Position numbers and translations under genes: made by a program
Part shown: positions 52,278 to 62,593 of the stretch, in pieces
Position numbering within the stretch: position 1 is the first letter of the stretch
Layout of the letters: every line of letters begins with the position of its first letter
Notes under the pieces: model-generated
Seen by the model: only the letters and a program-made list of their open reading frames with translations
Database searches by the model: none
Told to the model about the DNA's origin: nothing
Origin: Mesorhizobium sp. Pch-S
Lineage (GTDB): Bacteria > Pseudomonadota > Alphaproteobacteria > Rhizobiales > Rhizobiaceae
Direction of reading: 5' to 3'
DNA: 64,000 bases
Assembly (NCBI RefSeq): GCF_004136315.1
Contig: NZ_CP029562.1
Span: 2,478,501 to 2,542,500 of the forward strand

Positions 52278-53327
52278 CTACCGTCGTTGCGCCAGCCGCG
52301 CGCTTTCCACGGCAATGCCCAGCAAGGCCTGCCGGGCAATCGGCTCGGCAAGATCGGATCGCCTCCGTGTCTGCAGGACAGCGGCCTGGAGTCGTGCCAG
52401 CGCCCGGTTCAGGGCTTCGGAACTCCAACGCTCCAGCGCCGTCTCGATCAAACGGCGTCGCGTGAAGAAAACCGGCGGCTTGTGGGCGGCAACGACCGAA
52501 GCCGCATTGCGCCCGCCACCGGCCTCCATTGCGCCACGCATCGCATGCAACGCCTGGAACTGACGCATCGCGGCAGCCAGCGCCAGGAATGGCTGCCCGC
52601 CAGCCTGGCATTGACGGGTGAAAGCCGTGTCGAAATCGTCCAGCCTGCCCGCCAGCACGGCATCGACCGCATCATCAAAGGATTGTCCGGAGACATCGCC
52701 GGTCAGCATGCGCACGTCTTCCAGCGTAATCTCGCGGCGGCCGTGCGCGTAGAGCGCCAGCTTCTCGACTTCGCTGCGCGAGGCGAGGCGATCTCCGCCG
52801 AGATTGCGGCGCAAGGCCTGGCGTGCCTCAAGCGTCATCGTCATTCCGGCCTTGCCGAGTTCGTCATCGATGACGGTCTCGATGTCGCGCGCGTCGTCGG
52901 CATAACAGGGCAGCGCCATCGCGCCGCTCGCCGCCTCGACTGTTGCGCGCAGCCCGACACCTTTCTTCAGGTCACCAGCCTCGATCAGCACGATGGCGTC
53001 ACGCGGTGGCTCGGCCAGCAGGGCTTTCACGTCGTCGGCGAGGTTCTTCTGGGCGCCGGCGTTGCGCAGCCACAGCAGGCGCCGATCGGAAAACATCGGC
53101 ACGGTGCGGGCCTCATCGAGCAGGCGGCCCTGGTCGCGGTCGGCGTCGCCGGCATCCAGCTTCACAACGGAGAAGGGGTCATCGAGCGGCAGTCCGGTAC
53201 GCGCTGCGAAAACCCGCGCGCGCTCCGCCACCAGCCCGCGGTCCGGGCCATAGATGAGCACCAGCCAGGTCCCAGGGTCCGGCCGGGCCAGCCACGAATC
53301 GACTTCTGAGGCTTTCTTCTGTGCCAT
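52278..53327 (-). CDS. holA: DNA polymerase III delta subunit
   Basis: A 349-residue clamp-loader delta subunit. VLIYGPDRGLVAERARVFA near residue 22 corresponds to the (non-ATP-binding) P-loop-like region; RLLWLRNAGAQKNLADDV and LALYAHGRREITLEDVRML (LALYA motif near 188) are typical of HolA, and the C-terminal collar domain is present. It converges on parB as in other rhizobia. In other Rhizobiales lptE and leuS commonly lie upstream of holA (from memory); neither is seen here. Confidence 0.93.
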   Translation of the reverse strand: MAQKKASEVDSWLARPDPGTWLVLIYGPDRGLVAERARVFAARTGLPLDDPFSVVKLDAGDADRDQGRLLDEARTVPMFSDRRLLWLRNAGAQKNLADDVKALLAEPPRDAIVLIEAGDLKKGVGLRATVEAASGAMALPCYADDARDIETVIDDELGKAGMTMTLEARQALRRNLGGDRLASRSEVEKLALYAHGRREITLEDVRMLTGDVSGQSFDDAVDAVLAGRLDDFDTAFTRQCQAGGQPFLALAAAMRQFQALHAMRGAMEAGGGRNAASVVAAHKPPVFFTRRRLIETALERWSSEALNRALARLQAAVLQTRRRSDLAEPIARQALLGIAVESARLAQRR

Positions 53328-54971
<1,644 letters not shown>

Positions 54972-54974
54972 ACC

Positions 54975-55988
54975 ATGGCACGCAAGACCATGATCGAGGC
55001 TATTCGCGATGCCATGGATGTCGCGATGGGGCTGGATGAACGTGTCGTCGTCTTCGGCGAGGATGTCGGCTTTTTCGGCGGCGTTTTCCGCTGCACGCAG
55101 GGCCTGCAGGCCAAATATGGCAAGAGCCGCTGTTTCGACGCACCGATCAATGAATCCGGCATCGTCGGCGCGGCGATCGGCATGGCTGCCTACGGGATGA
55201 AACCCTGTGTGGAAATACAGTTTGCCGACTACATGTTTCCTGCCTACGACCAGTTGACCCAGGAAGCCTCTCGCATCCGCTACCGTTCCAATGGTGATTT
55301 CACCTGCCCGATCGTCGTGCGCATGCCGACGGGTGGCGGCATCTTCGGTGGCCAGACCCACAGCCAGAGCCCCGAGGCTCTGTTCACCCACGTCTCGGGT
55401 TTGAAGACGGTGGTGCCGTCCAATCCGTCAGATGCCAAGGGTTTGCTGATTGCCGCAATCGAAGACCCGGATCCGGTCATCTTCCTGGAGCCGAAGCGGC
55501 TCTACAATGGCCCTTTCGACGGCCATCACGACAAGCCGGTCACACCCTGGTCCAAACATGACCTCGGCGAAGTCGCCGACGGCCACTACACCGTGCCACT
55601 CGGCAAGGCGGTGATCCGTCGGCCGGGCAATGCGGTGACGGTGCTTGCCTATGGAACCATGGTCTATGTCGCCCAGGCGGCGGCGGAAGAGACCGGCGTC
55701 GATGCCGAGATCATCGATCTGCGCACCTTGCTGCCGCTCGATCTCGATACGATCGTCGAGTCGGTGAAGAAGACCGGCCGTTGTGTTGTCGTTCACGAAG
55801 CGACGCTGACCTCCGGCTTTGGCGCCGAGCTGATGTCGCTGGTCCAAGAAAATTGCTTCTACCATCTCGAGGCTCCGGTGATGCGCGTTGCCGGCTGGGA
55901 CACTCCTTACCCGCATGCACAGGAGTGGGACTATTTCCCCGGGCCGGCCCGGGTCGGTCGCGCGCTTATCGCCACGATGGAGGCCTGA
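54975..55988 (+). CDS. bkdA2: Branched-chain 2-oxoacid dehydrogenase E1 component, beta subunit
   Basis: A 337-residue transketolase-like subunit. MIEAIRDAMDVAMGLDERVVVFGEDVGFFGGVFR opens the pyrimidine-binding domain; the conserved Glu lies in VFGEDVG, and GGGIFGGQTHSQSPEALF is the Bkd/Pdh-type loop. The C-terminal domain has the acid-base region VVVHEATLTSGFGAEL. It begins three bases after the alpha-subunit stop. Confidence 0.96.
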   Translation: MARKTMIEAIRDAMDVAMGLDERVVVFGEDVGFFGGVFRCTQGLQAKYGKSRCFDAPINESGIVGAAIGMAAYGMKPCVEIQFADYMFPAYDQLTQEASRIRYRSNGDFTCPIVVRMPTGGGIFGGQTHSQSPEALFTHVSGLKTVVPSNPSDAKGLLIAAIEDPDPVIFLEPKRLYNGPFDGHHDKPVTPWSKHDLGEVADGHYTVPLGKAVIRRPGNAVTVLAYGTMVYVAQAAAEETGVDAEIIDLRTLLPLDLDTIVESVKKTGRCVVVHEATLTSGFGAELMSLVQENCFYHLEAPVMRVAGWDTPYPHAQEWDYFPGPARVGRALIATMEA

Positions 55989-55989
55989 C

Positions 55990-57312
55990 ATGGGTGAATA
56001 TATCATCAAGTTGCCCGATGTCGGCGAAGGCGTGGCTGAGGCGGAGCTCGTCGAATGGAGCGTCAAGGTTGGCGACCTCGTCCGCGAGGATACCGTGCTG
56101 GCGGCTGTCATGACCGACAAGGCGACGGTGGAAATCCCGTCGCCCGTCGACGGTGAGATTCTCTGGCTGGGTGCAGAGATCGGCGACACGGTGGCGATCG
56201 GTTCGCCGATCGTACGGCTCAAGGTGGTCGGTGAAGGCAATGTGACGGCAGCCGCCGACGCCAAGCCCGCGGCTGCTGGCAAGGCCGAGGAACCTGCGAA
56301 GGCTGAGCTCGCAAAGGAAGCTCCAGCCGAAGTGGTGCGCAAGGAACCAGTTGAACCGAAGCCTTCGCCGGCACCGGCAGCAGCGAACAGCGTATCGCGT
56401 CCGTCTGCCTCGACCGGCGGTGCACCGCGCCCCGAAGGCGAAAAGCCGCTGGCATCGCCGGCGGTGCGGCTTCGTGCCAGGGAGGCCGGCATTGACCTGC
56501 GCCAGGTCACCGGCAGCGGTCCGGCAGGACGGATCGGGCATGAGGACATTGACGCGTTCCTCTCTCGCGGTCCGCAAACGGCACGGCCGGCGAGCGGTCT
56601 TTCGCGCAACGAGAGTGTCGAGGAGATCAAGGTCATCGGGCTTCGGCGCAAGATCGCCGAGAAGATGAAACTCGCCAAATCGCGCATTCCGCACATCACC
56701 TATGTCGAGGAAGTCGATGTGACGGCGCTGGAAGATCTGCGCGCCGCTCTCAACAAGGAGAAACGCGCGGATCGGCCGAAGCTGACGCTGCTGCCTTTCC
56801 TGATGCGGGCCATGGTCAAGGCAATCGGCGAGCAGCCGTTGCTCAATTCGCTGTTCGACGACGAGGCCGGTATCATCCACCAGCATGGCGGCATCAACAT
56901 CGGTATCGCCGCCCAGACCGCAAACGGGCTGGTCGTGCCGGTGGTGAAACATGCCGAGGCGCGCGACCTTTGGGACTGCGGCGCCGAGGTCAATCGCCTG
57001 GCCGAGGCCGCCAAGAACGGAACGGCGACCCGCGACGAACTTTCCGGCTCGACCATCACCATCACTTCGCTGGGCGCTATGGGCGGTGTTGTCACCACGC
57101 CGGTCATCAATCATCCGGAAGTCGCGATCATCGGTGTCAACAAGATGATGGTGCGGCCGATGTGGGATGGCACCCAGTTCGTCCCGCGCAAGATGATGAA
57201 CCTGTCGTCCAGTTTCGATCACCGCATCGTCGACGGCTGGGATGCGGCTGTGTTCGTCCAGCGCATCAAGGCGCTTCTCGAAACCCCGGCGCTGATCTTC
57301 GTGGATAACTGA
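55990..57312 (+). CDS. bkdB: Branched-chain 2-oxoacid dehydrogenase E2 (dihydrolipoamide acyltransferase)
   Basis: A 440-residue E2. The single lipoyl domain (residues 2-80) has lipoyl-Lys44 in [14 protein letters not shown]. An Ala/Pro/Glu-rich linker follows, then the E1/E3-binding domain near 155-190 ([19 protein letters not shown]). The catalytic domain ends with the CAT-like [12 protein letters not shown] (His411). It moves the acyl group to CoA. ATG 55990 is one base after the E1-beta stop; the frame is open further upstream but without family sequence. Confidence 0.96.
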   Translation: MGEYIIKLPDVGEGVAEAELVEWSVKVGDLVREDTVLAAVMTDKATVEIPSPVDGEILWLGAEIGDTVAIGSPIVRLKVVGEGNVTAAADAKPAAAGKAEEPAKAELAKEAPAEVVRKEPVEPKPSPAPAAANSVSRPSASTGGAPRPEGEKPLASPAVRLRAREAGIDLRQVTGSGPAGRIGHEDIDAFLSRGPQTARPASGLSRNESVEEIKVIGLRRKIAEKMKLAKSRIPHITYVEEVDVTALEDLRAALNKEKRADRPKLTLLPFLMRAMVKAIGEQPLLNSLFDDEAGIIHQHGGINIGIAAQTANGLVVPVVKHAEARDLWDCGAEVNRLAEAAKNGTATRDELSGSTITITSLGAMGGVVTTPVINHPEVAIIGVNKMMVRPMWDGTQFVPRKMMNLSSSFDHRIVDGWDAAVFVQRIKALLETPALIFVDN

Positions 57313-57370
57313 CCATGCGCTTATTTCACGATCATCAGCCAGCGAAGCTTGCAAGACGGGGACTTGGGCA

Positions 57371-58768
57371 ATGAAGGATATCTCCTGCAAACTCCTCGTC
57401 ATAGGCGCCGGCCCCGGCGGCTATGTCTGCGCCATCCGTGCCGGTCAGCTCGGCATCGACACCGTCATCGTCGAGGCGGCGAAGCCAGGTGGCACCTGTC
57501 TCACCATCGGCTGCATCCCGTCCAAGGCATTGATCCATGCGGCGGAAGAGTTCGAGAAGGTTTCGCACATGGCCGAGGGCACCAGTCCCCTCGGCATTGC
57601 CACAACAGCTCCGTCGCTCGATTTCGGCAAGACCATCGTCTGGAAAGACGGAATAGTAATCCGGCTTACCAATGGTGTTTCCGGGCTGCTCAAGAAAGCC
57701 AAGGTCAAGCATGTCTCAGGTTGGGCAACCTTCCGCGACGGCAAGACCGTGGAAGTCGAAACCGAGACCGGGCTGCAGGTGATCCGTGCCGAAACCGTGG
57801 TCATCGCCACCGGCTCTGCGCCGGTGGAGCTGCCGTTCCTGCCGTTTGGCGGTCCGGTGATCTCTTCCACCGAAGCGCTGTCGCTGGACAAGGTGCCGGA
57901 GCGGCTCGCCATCGTCGGCGGCGGTTACATCGGGCTCGAGCTCGGCATGGCTTTTGCCAAGCTCGGCGCGAAAGTGACCGTGGTCGAAGCGCTGCCGCGC
58001 CTGCTCGCGCAGTATGACGCCGAGCTGACCAAGCCGGTGATCAAGCGGCTGGGGGAACTTGGCGTCGAGGTGTTGACCGAAGCGAAGGCCAAGGGTCTTT
58101 CGACCAAGGGCGACGCGCTGCTGGTGGAAACGGCTGCCGGCAAGGACGTGAAGATCGAGGCCGACAAGATCCTGGTCACGGTCGGGCGCAAGCCTGTGAC
58201 GGAAGGCTGGGGTCTCGATCAGATCGACCTCGACATGAGCGGTCGTTTCATCCGCATCGACGAGCAATGCCGCACTTCGATGCGTGGGGTCTTTGCGATC
58301 GGCGACGTCACCGGTGAGCCGATGCTGGCACACCGCGCCATGGCGCAGGGTGAGATGGTGGCCGAGATCGTGGCCGGCCACAAACGCAGCTGGGACAAGC
58401 GAGCCATTGCGGCGGTCTGTTTCACTGATCCGGAAGTGGTGAGCGTGGGATTGTCGCCGGAGGAAGCGAAGGCCCTAGGCGGCGAGATCAAGACCGGGCT
58501 GTTTCCGTTCACGGCCAATGGCCGCGCCATGACCAAGCTCGGCGAAAGCGGCTTCGTCCGTGTCGTCGCGCGCGCCGACAATCATCTGGTGCTGGGCATA
58601 CAGGCCGTCGGCAACGGTGTTTCCGAACTGGCCGCGGCGTTCGGGCTGGCACTGGAGATGGGCGCGCGCCTCGAAGACATCGCCGGCACGATCCACGCGC
58701 ATCCGACGCAGGGCGAGGCGTTTCCGGAAGCTGCACTCAAGGCGCTCGGGCACGCATTGCATATCTGA
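57371..58768 (+). CDS. lpdA: Dihydrolipoyl dehydrogenase (E3) of the branched-chain complex
   Basis: A 465-residue FAD-disulfide reductase. The FAD fold is [15 protein letters not shown]; the redox disulfide is Cys43-Cys48 in [18 protein letters not shown]; the NAD site is [15 protein letters not shown] near 180; [20 protein letters not shown] and the catalytic His444/Glu449 ([10 protein letters not shown]) are present. It regenerates the lipoyl disulfide of E2 with NAD. It begins 58 bases after E2 and ends the operon, with a strong terminator behind. Confidence 0.95.
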   Translation: MKDISCKLLVIGAGPGGYVCAIRAGQLGIDTVIVEAAKPGGTCLTIGCIPSKALIHAAEEFEKVSHMAEGTSPLGIATTAPSLDFGKTIVWKDGIVIRLTNGVSGLLKKAKVKHVSGWATFRDGKTVEVETETGLQVIRAETVVIATGSAPVELPFLPFGGPVISSTEALSLDKVPERLAIVGGGYIGLELGMAFAKLGAKVTVVEALPRLLAQYDAELTKPVIKRLGELGVEVLTEAKAKGLSTKGDALLVETAAGKDVKIEADKILVTVGRKPVTEGWGLDQIDLDMSGRFIRIDEQCRTSMRGVFAIGDVTGEPMLAHRAMAQGEMVAEIVAGHKRSWDKRAIAAVCFTDPEVVSVGLSPEEAKALGGEIKTGLFPFTANGRAMTKLGESGFVRVVARADNHLVLGIQAVGNGVSELAAAFGLALEMGARLEDIAGTIHAHPTQGEAFPEAALKALGHALHI

Positions 58769-58803
58769 GCAAGTGTGCTCGCAGCGACGATGCATCCCAA
58801 CAA

Positions 58804-58833
58804 AAAACCCGCCGGGACCAGCCGGCGGGTTTT
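58804..58833. terminator. Bidirectional terminator after lpdA
   Basis: AAAACCCGCCGG pairs with CCGGCGGGTTTT (12-bp stem, 6-base loop) with A and T tracts on either side, between the convergent lpdA and saccharopine-dehydrogenase-family genes. Confidence 0.92.
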
Positions 58834-58867
58834 TGTTTGATCACATTCGATCGGGCCGGCTGGCGTC

Positions 58868-59971
58868 TCAGCTCGCCAGGCGGTCGGTGCGTTCGTGCTG
58901 CGCATAGGCGCGGCCGAAGCGGTTGGCCAGGAAGCTGTCGAGTGCGATGTCTTCCTGCTTGACGAAGCCGGTGGCCGGCAACGTGCCGTCAGCCAGCATG
59001 TCGAGCACGGCACAGATGCCGGAGGCCGTGGTGATCTGGATGGCGCTGCGCACGATCTGGCCGGAACGCTGGCTGTAGACCTTGTTGGCGTAAGTTTCCT
59101 GCAGCAGGCGGCCGTTCTTGCGGCCCGAGACGGTCACGAAGACAATGACCACGTCCTGCATGGTGGCCGGCAGCGAATTCTCCAGGATGTCCTTCAGCAC
59201 TTCGCGGCGATGGCGCAGGCCGAGGTCGTTGAGCAGCGCCTTCATGATTGCGGCGTGGCCAGGATAGCGGATGGTGCGGTAGTTGAGCGTGCGCACCTTG
59301 CCCTTCAGGGTTTCTGCCAGCGTGCCCAGGCCGCCAGAGGTGTTGAAGGCTTCGTAGGTGACGCCGTCGAGCGAGAACTCCTCGCGCTCTTCCAGCGGCG
59401 GCACTTCGATCAGCTCGCCTTCGACGATGGCTTCGCAAGGCTCGCAATATTCATTGATGACGCCGTCGGTGCTCCAGGTCAGGTTGTAGTTCAGGGCATT
59501 CGACGGATATTGCGGCAGCGCGCCGACGCGCATGCGCACGCTTTCGAGGCTATCGAAGCGGCTTGCGAGGTCGTTGGCGACGATCGAGATGAAGCCCGGC
59601 GCGAGGCCGCACTGCGGAATGAAGGCGGTCTTTGCGGTCTTGGCCAGTTCCTTGACGCGACGGGTCGAGGCGACGTCCTCGGTCAGATCGAGATAGTGGA
59701 CACCGGCGGAAGCAGCTGCTTCGGCGATGCGGGTGGTGAGATGGAAGGGCGCGGCGCTGAGCACGGCGAACTTGCCGGCAAGCACGGCTTCGAGAGCACC
59801 GGCCGCTTCGATGTCGGTTTCCACCGTGGCGACACCGGCACCAACTTCAAGTGCGGCGAGCTGCGCTGCGGAGCGGTCGACGATGGTGACACGATAGTCA
59901 CCGGTCGCGGCCAGCATATCTGCAATGGTCGAGCCGATCTTGCCCGCGCCGACAACAACGATTTCCTTCAT
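58868..59971 (-). CDS. Saccharopine dehydrogenase family oxidoreductase (Lys9/lysine 6-dehydrogenase-like)
   Basis: A 367-residue protein. The Rossmann motif IVVVGAGKIGSTIADML at residues 3-19 and the conserved CGLAPGFISIVANDLASRF near 138 define the family; YNLTWSTDGVINEYCEPCEAI and YRTIRYPGHAAIMKALL are the catalytic-domain segments. It probably acts in lysine catabolism (saccharopine or lysine 6-dehydrogenase-type reaction). ATG 59971 was chosen because it places the Rossmann strand at the N-terminus; the upstream frame lacks homology. A divergent Lrp/AsnC regulator is its likely controller. Confidence 0.87.
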   Translation of the reverse strand: MKEIVVVGAGKIGSTIADMLAATGDYRVTIVDRSAAQLAALEVGAGVATVETDIEAAGALEAVLAGKFAVLSAAPFHLTTRIAEAAASAGVHYLDLTEDVASTRRVKELAKTAKTAFIPQCGLAPGFISIVANDLASRFDSLESVRMRVGALPQYPSNALNYNLTWSTDGVINEYCEPCEAIVEGELIEVPPLEEREEFSLDGVTYEAFNTSGGLGTLAETLKGKVRTLNYRTIRYPGHAAIMKALLNDLGLRHRREVLKDILENSLPATMQDVVIVFVTVSGRKNGRLLQETYANKVYSQRSGQIVRSAIQITTASGICAVLDMLADGTLPATGFVKQEDIALDSFLANRFGRAYAQHERTDRLAS

Positions 59972-60113
59972 GGCCAAGCCCTTTCTTATGGATGTTTCAA
60001 GGGCAGGAATCGCAGTTTGCCTGACGAATGGAAGTGTGCGATTGAACAAAACGCCGACGCATTTCGACAAAATCGCCGAGGCTGCTCGTCAGAATGCGAA
60101 GTCACGTGGGAAA

Positions 60114-60542
60114 ATGCTGAGCCAAGCCGACAGAGACCTCATCACACTGCTGCGTGAAAATGCGCGCGCGTCGACCGCAGAACTCGCCCGAAGGCTGGGT
60201 GTTTCGCGCACGACGGTGCAAAGCCGCATCGAACGGCTGGAGGCGCGCGGCATCATCATTGGCTATGGTGTGCGGCTGGCACCCGACTATGAGCAGGGAC
60301 TGGTGCGCGCGCATGTGCTGTTGACGGTGGCGCCGAAAGCGGCTGAACGCGTCGTGAAAGATCTGCGGGCGCTTGGCCAGGTGCGTTCCCTGCATTCGGT
60401 CAGCGGCAGCTTCGACATGATCGTGACGGTCGAATCGGCCTCGATCAGCGATCTCGATGCGCTGCTCGACCGGATCGGCGCAATGGACGGCGTGGAACGC
60501 ACGTTGTCTTCCATCATCCTCTCGACGCGGATCGACCGGTAA
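60114..60542 (+). CDS. Lrp/AsnC family transcriptional regulator
   Basis: A 142-residue Lrp-type regulator: HTH in residues 3-55 (LSQADRDLITLLRENARASTAELARRLGVSRTTVQSRIERL), then the RAM ligand domain (VRSLHSVSGSFDMIVTVE). ATG 60114 has GTGGGA upstream; the frame is open back into the divergent gene but without family sequence. It probably senses an amino acid, perhaps lysine, and controls the divergent dehydrogenase. The 142 bases between the two starts hold no clear palindrome that I can see. Confidence 0.9.
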   Translation: MLSQADRDLITLLRENARASTAELARRLGVSRTTVQSRIERLEARGIIIGYGVRLAPDYEQGLVRAHVLLTVAPKAAERVVKDLRALGQVRSLHSVSGSFDMIVTVESASISDLDALLDRIGAMDGVERTLSSIILSTRIDR

Positions 60543-60585
60543 ATCCGTCATCTTTCTACCGAACCCGGAAACCATGCAGGATCGC

Positions 60586-61536
60586 ATGACAGACACAGGA
60601 AAGCGCAAGCCAGCCGGCAAGAACCACGATGTGGATCTCATTGCTGTTGTGGTGGCCGTTGCCGACCAGGAGCCACGCGTCCTTACCGTCGGGGTTGCAG
60701 ACGGGCTTCCTTCGGGTCCGTTCGAGCTTGGCCACCGATCCCTGCAGTTCGGCCTGCGAACATGGGTGGAGCAGCAGACCAGCCACCAGCTTGGTTATAT
60801 CGAACAACTCTATACATTCGCCGACAGCGACCGCATCGGCGACGAGCGCCAGGAGCGGGTGATCTCCATCAGCTACCTGGCATTGACCCGCATGGATCAC
60901 TCCTCAGCTGCCGCGAAACGTGCGTGGCGCAGCTGGTACGACTTCTTTCCATGGGAGGACCATCGTGCCGGCGTCCCCGCCCTGATCACCGAAATTGTCC
61001 AGCCGCAGCTGACGGCCTGGGCAAAGGGGACCACGGATGTCGTGTCACGCGAAGAACGGCGGCGCAGAGCGGCGATCGCCTTCGGCTTCGACGATCATCC
61101 GTGGAACGAAGAGTTCTGCCTGCAGCGCTACGAGCTGCTCTACGAGGCGGGGCTGGTGGAAGAGGCGACGCGCGGCCGCGGCGAACGGGGCTCCGTGCTG
61201 ATACCCGGCCCTGCCATGATCGCCGATCATCGCCGGATCCTCGCCACCGGAATCGCGCGGCTTAGATCGAAGATCAAATATCGGCCGGTCGTGTTCGAAC
61301 TGATGCCGCCGGTCTTCACGCTGCTGCAATTGCAGCGGGTCGTCGAAGCGCTTGCCGGCAGGCTGGTCCACAAACAGAACTTCCGCCGGCTGATCGAACA
61401 GCAGGAGCTGGTCGAAGAGACCGGGGAGACGACCGCCGACACCGGTGGACGACCGGCGAAGCTCTACCGCTTCCGCCACGCCGTTCTCGATGAACGTGCT
61501 GCCGCAGGGACAAAATTGCCGCTGACCAGGTCTTGA
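60586..61536 (+). CDS. nadQ: NAD biosynthesis repressor NadQ (Nudix-like sensor with winged HTH)
   Basis: A 316-residue regulator. The N-terminal Nudix-like domain (residues about 12-150: HDVDLIAVVVAVADQEPRVLTVG, SISYLALTR) has a degenerate Nudix box, GPFELGHRSLQFGLRTWVEQ, lacking REUxEE, so it should bind rather than hydrolyse. The C-terminal winged HTH (about 225-315) shows FTLLQLQRVVEALAGRLVHKQNFRRLI. This is the layout of NadQ/NrtR repressors of alphaproteobacteria, and nadA and nadB follow directly. ATG 60586 has AGGA upstream; ATG 60574 is an alternative. Confidence 0.88.
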   Translation: MTDTGKRKPAGKNHDVDLIAVVVAVADQEPRVLTVGVADGLPSGPFELGHRSLQFGLRTWVEQQTSHQLGYIEQLYTFADSDRIGDERQERVISISYLALTRMDHSSAAAKRAWRSWYDFFPWEDHRAGVPALITEIVQPQLTAWAKGTTDVVSREERRRRAAIAFGFDDHPWNEEFCLQRYELLYEAGLVEEATRGRGERGSVLIPGPAMIADHRRILATGIARLRSKIKYRPVVFELMPPVFTLLQLQRVVEALAGRLVHKQNFRRLIEQQELVEETGETTADTGGRPAKLYRFRHAVLDERAAAGTKLPLTRS

Positions 61537-61590
61537 CAGGAGTTATACTCATAGTAAGCATATGTCGGTGATATACTCACACTGAGCATA
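61533..61590 (+). promoter_or_regulatory. nadA promoter region with two NadQ-type operators
   Basis: A TTGACA hexamer (61533-61538) overlaps the nadQ stop. Two related 19-bp sites follow: TATACTCATAGTAAGCATA at 61544-61562 and TATACTCACACTGAGCATA at 61572-61590. Each has 7-bp arms around 5 bases, and they are 28 bp apart. They resemble the TATACTC/GAGTATA-type motif reported for NadQ (from memory). Confidence 0.7.
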
Positions 61591-61603
61591 AAGTGAGGTG
61601 CCG

Positions 61604-62593
61604 ATGTCTGTCTCTTCCGCTGCGCTTGTCGCATCCGCTTCAGCCACCCTTTACCAGCGCGTGCAGCGTGTCATTCCGCCGATGGAATGGCCGGTCTTCT
61701 CCGGCGACATCGACGCCATCCTGGCGCTGAAACGCGAGCGCAACGCCGTCATCCTGGCGCACAACTATCAGACCCCGGAAATCTTCCACTGCGTGGCCGA
61801 TATCGTCGGCGACAGCCTGGCACTCGCCAGGAAGGCGATGACCGTCGATGCCGATGTCATCGTGCTTGCAGGTGTGCATTTCATGGCCGAGACCGCCAAG
61901 CTGCTCAATCCGGACAAGGTCGTGCTCATTCCCGATCTCGATGCCGGCTGCTCGCTGGCCGATTCGATCACGGCCGCTGATGTACGCCTGATGCGGCAGA
62001 ACTATCCGGGCGTTCCCATCGTCACCTATGTCAACACCTCCGCGGCGGTGAAAGCGGAGTCCGATGTCTGCTGCACGTCGGGCAATGCCCTGGCCGTGGT
62101 GGAATCGCTGGGCGTGCCGCGCGTCATCATGCTGCCCGATGAATATCTGGCGCGGAACATCGCCACGCAGACCAAGGTCGAGATCATCGCCTGGAAAGGC
62201 CATTGCGAAGTCCATGAGCGTTTCACGCCCGCCGATATCCGCGAACTGCGCGAGGCCCATCCCGGCGTCACCGTGCTTGCTCACCCGGAATGCCCGCCGG
62301 AAGTGGTTGCCGAGGCTGATTTTGCCGGATCCACGGCAGCGATGTCGGATTATGTCGGCCGGCACAAACCGGCGCGCGTGGTTTTGATGACCGAATGCTC
62401 GATGAGCGACAACATCGCCGTCGACCATCCCGAGGTCGATTTCGTCCGCCCCTGCAATCTGTGCCCGCATATGAAGCGTATCACGTTGGCCAACATCCGC
62501 GCGGCGCTTGAAGAAAACCGTCACGTCGTGACCATCGATCCCGAGGTCGCGGGCGCGGCGCGTCAGGCCGTGGAGCGCATGCTTGCGCTATGA
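61604..62593 (+). CDS. nadA: Quinolinate synthase A
   Basis: A 329-residue NadA that condenses iminoaspartate with dihydroxyacetone phosphate to quinolinate using a [4Fe-4S] cluster. [26 protein letters not shown] near residue 51, [20 protein letters not shown] near 140 and [12 protein letters not shown] near 285 are family signatures and contain the cluster cysteines. ATG 61604 has GAGGTG upstream. The stop overlaps nadB (ATGA). It is controlled by the two NadQ-type sites. Confidence 0.97.
   Translation: MSVSSAALVASASATLYQRVQRVIPPMEWPVFSGDIDAILALKRERNAVILAHNYQTPEIFHCVADIVGDSLALARKAMTVDADVIVLAGVHFMAETAKLLNPDKVVLIPDLDAGCSLADSITAADVRLMRQNYPGVPIVTYVNTSAAVKAESDVCCTSGNALAVVESLGVPRVIMLPDEYLARNIATQTKVEIIAWKGHCEVHERFTPADIRELREAHPGVTVLAHPECPPEVVAEADFAGSTAAMSDYVGRHKPARVVLMTECSMSDNIAVDHPEVDFVRPCNLCPHMKRITLANIRAALEENRHVVTIDPEVAGAARQAVERMLAL

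Noticed and set aside
58895..60157. Plus-strand 420-residue open frame
   Set aside because: It is antisense to the saccharopine-dehydrogenase-family gene and has the low-complexity Arg/Gly/Gln composition of a shadow frame.
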